This document shows, one piece after another, positions 58,181-64,000 of a DNA stretch of 64,000 nt (position 1 is its first letter; the number at the start of each line of letters is the position of its first letter). The stretch is from positions 56,200,421 through 56,264,420 of the forward strand of contig CM060978.1 of the NCBI GenBank assembly GCA_030765065.1. The letters are read 5' to 3'. Made by a program: the position numbers and the translations under genes. Origin of the DNA: Deroplatys truncata. Taxonomy: Eukaryota > Arthropoda > Insecta > Mantodea > Mantidae. The notes under the pieces were generated by a model that was not told where the DNA came from, did not search any database, and saw nothing but the letters and a program-made list of their open reading frames with translations.

Positions 58181-58485
58181 ATAAAAAAATCGAACAATTA
58201 ATAACGAACAAAAAGGTTATTTGAAATAAATTCTGTGTTTTAAAGACATTTTTTCTGTACGTTTTTGTCTGTCGCTTTACGTTTAAAGATTAAACAAGAT
58301 TATACAAAAATTCCTTGAGCACTTCCGAGGCTGTTCCCAGAAAATTCAAGTTATACATTTTATTTGTCATTTAAATATATTTAATCTATGGCATTTTAAT
58401 ACAAATCGTTAAAACATCGGAAAAAAATTCTTTTCTTGAAACTTTTCGTTGTTGAGTTATCCGTTTCTCTCTCTCACACACATTC

Positions 58486-58605
58486 CACCAAAAAAAATCA
58501 TGTCGATGTTGCACTGGAAATACATGTTTTGAGGCCCCCTGAATAAAAAAGAAGCATTTTTAGATAAACGTCTTCCTGTGTGTTTGCATCTGTTTACTCT
58601 TTAGC
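58486..58605 (+). repeat. module A fragment facing the preceding copy
   Basis: ATTCCACCAAAAAAAATCAT, GGAAATACATGTTTTGAGGC and AGAAGCATTTTTAGATAAAC follow module A in plus orientation, directly after a minus-orientation A ending in a CT/CA tract. Confidence 0.55.
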
Positions 58606-58684
58606 TTTCAGTGTACCATCATTTGGGCCCTAAGTTGCTTGTATTTCCCACATATTTTAATTTGCTATTGACTGTAGCATGAAC

Positions 58685-58900
58685 CGTCATGGGTAGCTGA
58701 GATCGTTAAGCAGGTGGTCTCCGGTTCAAATCCCTCCAGGAACGGTTCTCTGACTTAAGGTTTCTCTGAGGTTTTTCTCAATATTGATATCTGGCAAACG
58801 CTGTGAGGTACCCTAAACTTATGCCTGTAACGTTTTCTTCCCAAATTTGCTTTCCCAATTATCATTTCATTTCATGTATCATCAGTAGATAAATAGTTTA
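58685..58900 (+). mobile_element. tRNA-derived SINE, family S1, with head
   Basis: GGGTAGCTGAGATCGTTAAG (A-box region) and CTCCGGTTCAAATCCCTCCA (B-box region) at normal tRNA spacing, then a body with CTGGCAAACGCTGTGAGGTA and TTTCCCAATTATCATTTCAT, ending TGTATCATCAG. These are internal polymerase III promoter elements. The same body occurs at 5605 and 26865. Confidence 0.65.
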
Positions 58901-59264
58901 CATATTTAAAGCTATGAGGTTGCAATACGATATTAATGAGAATAAACATTCAGGAATGGCTATAAAACGAAGTATTGATTCTGAGTTTTCCTCAACGTCA
59001 TTTAACCAGATAGATGAAGGGGAATGAATGGTGTGATACTTTAGGGGACCCTAAGCCAATTGAGTTTAATATTTCTGTTCTTACAACAACGCAAAAAATC
59101 TTTGTCCAAGTAAATCGCTTGAACTGAGATTCGATCTCTAGCACTCCGAGATATCAGGCAGACAGCTATCCAGGAAGGTAGGCCGATTACTAATTCGTTT
59201 TGTATCTACCTAAAATAAATTTATGATCAGTGTGCGCGCGCACACACACATACACACACAAAGA
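58901..59264. other. unassigned DNA with a tRNA-like patch
   Basis: On the minus strand at 59185-59105 GGATAGCTGTCTGCCTGATA and GCTAGAGATCGAATCTCAGT resemble A- and B-boxes. No gene seen. Confidence 0.35.
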
Positions 59265-59324
59265 GACTATACGTTGTAAAGGCGCTTATGACCTTTGATG
59301 TTTAGCGCCCTTAACCCCCATATC

Positions 59325-59330
<6 letters not shown>
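59265..59330 (+). repeat. 5'-truncated LINE 3' end
   Basis: TTGTAAAGGCGCTTATGACC then TTTGATGTTTAGCGCCCTTA matches the last 60 bp of the LINE at 59867-60655, including the terminal stem-loop TAAAGGCGCT/AGCGCCCTTA (one mismatch). CA-rich simple repeat follows (59328-59377). Confidence 0.7.
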
Positions 59331-59363
<33 letters not shown>

Positions 59364-59377
59364 GCACACACACAGAG
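59328..59377. repeat. (CA)n microsatellite
   Basis: About 20 CA units with a few CG interruptions, directly after the LINE 3' end; probably grown from its CAT-type tail. A smaller CA/CG run lies at 59231-59260. Confidence 0.9.
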
Positions 59378-59422
59378 GCACACAGATCGTAAGTGTACAC
59401 CACAAACTTGTATGCAATTTTC

Positions 59423-59866
59423 ACTTTCTCTACCACGTATATACCTAGTAGGTAAAGGTATTGCATTTCAGCTAAAAGTTGATACGGAGATTTCACCAGA
59501 AATACTTGTTTTAAGGCCTCCTGAATCAAAAACGTGTTTTCAAGAAAATCTCCCCAACCCAGCTATCCTTTAAATGGAAAAATTTTAAAAAATTTTGTGT
59601 TTGATAAAACAAGATATATTTAAGATATTTACATGGCAAATAAAATTTATTTCTAGAATTTTCTGGGAATAGTCTGTGAAGTCCTCTTCATTCGGAAGGA
59701 ATTTTGTATAATTTTGTATAATGATAAACGTTAAGCGTTAGACAAAACGTAGATATCACACAAAATATGTACATCTGTCAAAACACAGAATTTACTTCAA
59801 ATAACTTTTTCGGGGCATAAGCCATTTCCGAGATATCCGTTATTAATAGTTGAAATTATTCAATGC
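59423..59866 (+). mobile_element. old AB element, module A
   Basis: ACTTTCTCTACCACGTATAT to GTTATTAATAGTTGAAATTA. The LINE at 59867 follows; B2 sequence of the same copy reappears at 60656. Confidence 0.6.
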
Positions 59867-60655
59867 TTGGCATCTCAGTGAACGAGTCTGCCGACGCCGC
59901 TGCCAAATCGGCGATTTTATTACCCAGATTTTTTACCTCTGTTGTTCCCTCGTCATATTTGTGTGTTATTTTACGTCACCGCATCCTCTCGCTTTGGCGC
60001 GATGAGTGAACGGCCCTCCGGGGGAACAAGTTGCGGGAGGTTAAACCTCTTCCGCTTGTCTGGGGTACCTCATCTCGTTCGTGTCGTCGGGAAGAGGTAC
60101 TTTTAGCTCGTTTACGTATCAGACATTGCCTTTTTAGTCATAGATACCTGCCCAGTGGTGACTCCGCACCACTCTGTGAGCAGCGTGATGCGCCCTTAAC
60201 GGTGCGTCACATTTTAACAGTGTCAAGTTTTAGCTCCACTGCGCGTTCGCGTGGGTCTGCCTGTTGGCATAGGCAACGTTTTGGCAGACGACGGGCATGC
60301 TGTAGACTGTCTCTTACGTTTTATAATGAGAGTGGTTTTAATCGGCGCATTTGACGCGCTGAGCGTCTTTTAGCTTTGTGATTTTATATTGTCTGTTTTA
60401 TTGGGGCTCTTCTCCCCGACGTACATATGGCGCTCATGTCCCTCGCATTCTACAGTTCTTGACACGTTGTTTTACGCTTTTTATTGACCATCTTTTAGTG
60501 TGTTGGTTTTTAGAATTTGGTGTTTTGTTTTTTAGTTTTTTAGACATTGCGGGTTTGTGTCCCGTTTTTTAGTTTTGGGTTTTATATTTTATACATTGTA
60601 AGGGCGCTGATAACCCCAGATGTTTAGCGCCCTTAAACTCCATCTCATCATCATT
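59867..60655 (+). pseudogene. LINE 3' end: RNase H remnant, tail domain, 3' UTR
   Basis: GISVNESADAAAKSA (59868-59915) is the end of an RNase H domain (GxxGNExAD). From 60031, REVKPLPLVW, then REEVLLARLRIRHCLFSHRY, SGDSAPLCEQRDAPLTVRHI and then L form the tail with the CxxC-x-H zinc-knuckle-like pattern (C..C partly lost) found after RNase H in insect Jockey/R1-like LINEs. The frame ends at 60354. The 3' UTR has GTTTTTTAGTTTTTTAG-rich sequence, a perfect 10-bp stem-loop at 60599-60635, and a CATCATCAT-type tail. It is 5'-truncated, the usual outcome of incomplete reverse transcription. Confidence 0.8.
60599..60635 (+). other. LINE 3' stem-loop
   Basis: TAAGGGCGCT and AGCGCCCTTA pair perfectly (10 bp) around a 17-base loop. 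The copy at 59277-59313 keeps the stem but for one base. Such 3' hairpins can be the recognition site for the LINE's reverse transcriptase. Confidence 0.75.
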
Positions 60656-60815
60656 ATTTGTGGCTATAACGAAGTGTGTAATGTAGTTATTTTTGCAAAG
60701 TTTTAACTTGATTAAAATGAAGTCGAAAAATAAGCATTCGTACGAATAATTTGTATAGTCACTAATTAGCAATAGAGGATAGAGAAAGTCATGTGAATTT
60801 GAGACATAAGATTTT
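60656..60815 (+). repeat. B2-type module, end of an old AB element
   Basis: GGCTATAACGAAGTGTGTAA to AGAGAAAGTCATGTGAATTT, GAGACATAAGA before TTTTTA. It is the distal part of the AB copy started at 59423; about 150 bp of that copy are missing at the LINE. Confidence 0.6.
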
Positions 60816-61009
60816 TATTTTCAGTGATTTATTTTACTACAAAATTCTCTTCTTAGTATTTTCTATTTTTAAGAAATATAAAATTAGATCCGTATGATGA
60901 ATAGGGGAAGAAAGACATATAAACTGTTTCACACTGTGCTGTGACCCTCAAAATTCTGAATACCTGACATTTTTGGCACTCTTTTCTTCAACCTAAATAT
61001 ATTGGTAAA

Positions 61010-61550
61010 GGCTGGTACACAACAACCAAGAACGCCAACCGTACAAGAACGACGAAGTTGGAATGAATGTATTTTAATGGGAACGTGCATAATTAATAGG
61101 AAGCCTTCCCGGGCCCTGAGAACGTGAAAGAAGACTTGGCCAAGTTTTAACTTACTCGTTCTCGGGCACGGCATATTAGATCCATATTGTACATATTACA
61201 CTCTTCGCTGTAGTGATTATTCTAGGTGGGCGTGACATGAAACAGCCGCTAGTGCTCTATATAGTCGCAAGCTGGAAACATGAAACCGGAAGAAATTCTA
61301 GCATATGTGCGTTCTAACCTCAGATCTTGACATCCGCAGATCCATTGAGCTTTGGTTTTTCTAGTGAACGGGTCATCTGTAGTTTGTTTATATGTAACTC
61401 AAAGCTTGCTATTACCTCAAAAACTACAATGAACAACAAAGGCTGGTAGAAATTAACAACGAAGAATACACAACTTTAATGCAGGCTATTAAATAAAGGA
61501 ATGGTGGCTTGGACGACTTGAGGAATCGGAAATGTAATAGATCTGGATTT
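61010..61550. repeat. family C repeat, second large copy
   Basis: About 80 per cent similar by eye to 15470-15960 over the whole span (AAGAACGACGAAGTTGG, GGCACGGCATATTA, GTGACATGAAACAGCCGCTA, GAAGAAATTCTAGCATATGT). The palindromic CCCGGGCCC core differs slightly between copies. No coding capacity. Confidence 0.6.
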
Positions 61551-61650
61551 AGATAATGTTTATCAAATTTTGACGTTGGCTAACCTGCATTATGTTGACT
61601 GAATTAGAAGTGGGTGTTAAAACAAAATAATTTGTCAATTAAACAAAATA

Positions 61651-62531
61651 TCTGATGTGTTGCACTCACATGACTTTCTCTACTCGTGTACAAATTATTT
61701 TTACAAACTCTTATTCTCTATCTATTTCATATTAATCGAGATAAACATTTGCAGAAACGATCTTTTGACATGCAAAGAGAATTACATTTTACACATAGCG
61801 ACCAGTTCTAAAAATATTTGACTATCACTTAAGGCGTACTATGTTCCCCTTGTTTTGTATTTGCAAGGGCAATATAGAAATACAGTAGCCTTTAAGCATA
61901 GACATATCTCTTAATAGTTGGTTGCTATGTGCAGCACGATTCCCTTTCCCACAGATTAATACTCCTTGCATATGCAAGACAAAAAACTGAATAACGAATT
62001 CCCATTTGAGAAAATAAGTATTGAAAAATTTAAGGGAATAACAAGCAATATCTCGAAAATGGTTCACTCAACAACAAAAATGTATATGACATAAATTGTG
62101 TATTTTAACGCCATCTACTTTTTTTGTGTGTAGTAAAATTTTGTCTATTTCTTATGGTTTACCAGTTATGCAAAAGTCGTTCACAATGAAGAATACTTTT
62201 GAAGACATTCCCAGAAAATTCGAGATATACATTTCATTTGTCATGAAAATATCTTAAACATATGATATTTTAATCAAAATCGTAAGAGCCATTTTTGAGA
62301 AAATTAAAATTTTCGAAAAATGTTCCATGTGAAGGGTAATCTGGGGTGGGGGATTTTCTTGAAAACCTTCGTGTCGTAGAGAAAGTCATGTGAGTGTAAC
62401 ATATCAGATTTTTTTGTTATTTTGGATTCAGGGGGTCTCAAAACATATATTTCCGGTGAAATCTTGGTATAGAATTTTTGGGTGGAATACAATACTTCCC
62501 CTACTTACTATACGTACATAGTAGAGAAAGT
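61651..62531 (-). mobile_element. AB element with B' module and internal replacement
   Basis: TCTGATGTGTTGCACTCACA (61651) through B' (to about 61985) and module A to TACATAGTAGAGAAAGT (62531). At 62377-62414 the microsatellite block is replaced by a plus-orientation B end (GTAGAGAAAGTCATGTGAGT, ATCAGATTTTTTT). Confidence 0.75.
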
Positions 62532-63369
62532 AACAAATGAAATCAACGCAAAATCAACTTTCCACGTAATCGATATGATCGATATGCATTCCGTTCTCGT
62601 TTCCGTTTTGGTTACTGTTTTTGAGCTATTTTGAACCAGCCTTAAAAAAAGTTGTATGAAGGTAAGGCTCAATGATACTTCATCTCTTGGGTAATTCCTG
62701 GCGTTGCAACGCGTTCTGTTTTTACAAATATCCTTTATCAAAGTTCCGGCGGTTTGACATGCGCATATAGTGACATCAGCTTCAGCGGAAAGGATGATGG
62801 TAGAAGTCTCTGCCGCTCACAAAGGACATTCCTGAAGAATTAGATGGTTTTATTTTGAGGTGCGCATAGCAAGTCACTTTCACTGCACCCGCACACGTGT
62901 GTCTGCCTTTGACAGATGGCGCCCTTATTGTGTATGCCAGTAGCGTGCAGAAGGAAATCTCTCACCGTACACTTTATATTCCACGCGTCTCACATGGTTA
63001 ACAAGCCACTACAATCTGAAATTACGATCGCCACACGTTGATCATACCAGTAGCTGCCTCACGACACCTGGACCTGACCTACCCCAAACGTTTGTGTCAT
63101 TGTCACTGAGTATGCCAAGTTTAGTGGCATTCATCATCTTTCGCCAGATTCCTCCACGAAAACGTTTGTCTCTATACGGAGCTTCTCAAACAATTTGGCA
63201 CTGTTGCACATTATCTTGGAATAATTTATATTTTATTCTGGTCGTTTTAGCTATTTTCATTTCTACTGCTATGGTTATTTCCGGGGGTTTGACTTGAGAA
63301 ACAATTCATGGTGTTTTCATCATGAAACATACCCACATTCATTCCTACACTTATATTTCCAGGCTCTGC
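62532..63369. other. unassigned DNA, no gene seen
   Basis: An open frame at 63094-63297 codes for a hydrophobic C-terminus (YFILVVLAIFISTAMVI) but has no family likeness and no splice or start context that would single it out. Confidence 0.35.
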
Positions 63370-63495
63370 GGAGAATAGGGAATGATTCTGGTTAAAGGAG
63401 GATTCCCCGCTCCTGCCGGGAATTGAATCAGAACCTCTGGGTTGAGAAGCTAAAACGCTGAGCACTCGACCACAGGAGCAATCCTTTATCTACAG
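63370..63495 (-). repeat. tRNA-like SINE head
   Basis: Minus strand: CTGTGGTCGAGTGCTCAGCG (A-box-like), then AGGTTCTGATTCAATTCCCG (B-box-like) at tRNA spacing, followed by GCAGGAGCGGGGAATCCTCC. A pseudo-tRNA or SINE, not a functional tRNA. Confidence 0.45.
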
Positions 63496-63519
63496 CTTTT
63501 CCTTCAAACTGTGGCTCGC

Positions 63520-63705
63520 GCGCCGGCCGCCGCAAGTCGGACTCTCGCCGAAATAGTTAAAATTTATCCGCAGCCGCCTCAAGTTTCCATACCTTACAAT
63601 GCTAATAAGCACATATTTTGTTATAAGAAATGTTGGAAATGTTGTCGTTTTCTATTCACACATTTCTGGCATCTTCTCAGGAAATTCTTCAAGGAAGAAT
63701 TATTT
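63520..63705 (-). pseudogene. mariner-like transposase C-terminus and element 3' end
   Basis: Minus strand EEFLRRCQKC, QHFQHFL and a stop (63700-63625), then AACAAAATATGTGCTTATTA and a GC-rich end with CTATTTCGGCGAGAGTCC. Same family as 52925-53250. Confidence 0.55.
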
Positions 63706-63933
63706 GAATGCGTGGTTAAACTGAACGACAGCTACATTTACATTTATGAGAGTTTTCATCAGCGACATGGAGACGTAGGTTAAGTTATTGCTGCTACTAA
63801 ACGGCAATAAGGAAACGGTAGTATAGCATGAAAATATAAGGTATAAGTTGTGGTTACCTTTCCAAAGTTCGACCATACTTTGGGGGGAGGTAAAGTACCC
63901 TGCCAATGCAAAAGCTAGAATTATGCTAAAAAA
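63706..63933. other. unassigned DNA, no gene seen
   Basis: Short frames only; ends at the A-run preceding the last AB copy. Confidence 0.4.
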
Positions 63934-64000
63934 TCTGATGTGTTACACTCACATGACTTTCTCTACTCTTGTACAAACTATTTTTACAAACGCTTATTCT
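63934..64000 (-). mobile_element. AB element, cut by the window end
   Basis: TCTGATGTGTTACACTCACA, TGACTTTCTCTACTCTTGTA and ACAAACGCTTATTCT: the outer end of a young B module in minus orientation. The rest lies beyond the window. Confidence 0.85.

Larger units (their letters stand above)
56812..58485 (-). mobile_element. old AB element (B2 + A) split by a young AB and SINE sequence
   Basis: B2: CTAATGTGTTACCTTCACAT to AAGCTTATT (56894). It resumes after the AB copy with TTTTTGTATCAATTTCATTA (57727) through GCGAGAAACAACTG (57880), then SINE-like sequence 57915-58180, then module A (AATTAATAACGAAC to GTTGAGTTATCCGTTTC). It ends in a short CT/CA tract at about 58480. Confidence 0.6.

Noticed and set aside
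58685-58900. Functional tRNA gene
   Set aside because: A- and B-box-like words are present, but acceptor and anticodon stems do not pair by eye, and the sequence continues as a SINE body found elsewhere.
63094-63297. Small membrane protein gene
   Set aside because: A single hydrophobic stretch in a 67-codon frame, with no homologue known to me and no supporting context, is expected by chance in AT-rich DNA.
1-64000. Microbial origin or a multi-gene operon system
   Set aside because: Long non-coding stretches, microsatellites, LINE, SINE and insect-type transposons throughout point to animal nuclear DNA; no consecutive intact genes exist.

Overview
Kind of sequence. This looks like animal nuclear DNA, most likely from an insect with a large, repeat-filled genome. 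I find no convincing host gene, no rRNA or functional tRNA gene, and nothing bacterial. The base composition is AT-rich. Coding traces are all decayed mobile-element proteins: Tc1/mariner-type and DUF4817-type transposases, piggyBac, a Harbinger-like fragment, a PHD-finger fragment from a DNA element, and several LINE reverse transcriptase/RNase H tails. The LINE and transposon families are typical of arthropods. A polyneopteran such as a cockroach is possible but not shown.

Dominant component. One interspersed family, called here the AB element, occupies a large share of the window in both orientations. A young copy has module A (about 640-660 bp), an internal oligo-T, module B (about 225 bp) and a closing oligo-T. 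Its left end reads ACTTTCTCTACT followed by a short hairpin. Its right end carries AGTAGAGAAAGT, then 22 more conserved bases ending CATCAGA. Module A holds a GT microsatellite at a fixed place. Copies lie in oligo-T tracts. These traits together resemble the non-autonomous rolling-circle elements called Helentron-associated elements (DINE-1-like). That assignment is inference.

Layout. 592-1953: AB copy with three B modules. 2400-4532: LINE remnant on the minus strand with two RNase H copies. 4533-5455: LTR. 5605-7865: SINE tail, a possible DNA element and unassigned DNA. 7866-13925: a nested AB array inside one old AB copy, also holding a piggyBac fragment. 14300-18289: AB copies around a moderate repeat (family C). 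18857-19982: DNA element with a PHD-finger remnant. 20395-27065: old AB copies, SINEs and two LTRs. 28385-34590: old AB copies, one split by a 579-bp element with an 8-bp target duplication, plus a mariner-like element with terminal inverted repeats. 34666-39872: AB copies, one inside a LINE. 40277-50960: mariner, DUF4817-type (with about 290-bp inverted repeats), Harbinger-like, an internally deleted mariner-like element with 31-bp inverted repeats, Tc1, and AB copies. 51130-55400: LINE split by an LTR, transposase tails, another LTR and a 36-bp minisatellite. 55590-64000: old AB copies, LINE 3' ends, SINEs, a second family C copy and further AB copies.

How the parts relate. The useful information is the order of insertion. 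Several elements interrupt others cleanly enough that the empty site can be rebuilt: AB in a LINE, AB in an older AB, Tc1 in AB, an 8-bp-duplication element in AB, a SINE in AB, and an LTR in family C. No gene network or operon is present. All boundaries were read by eye; no alignment or database search was run.
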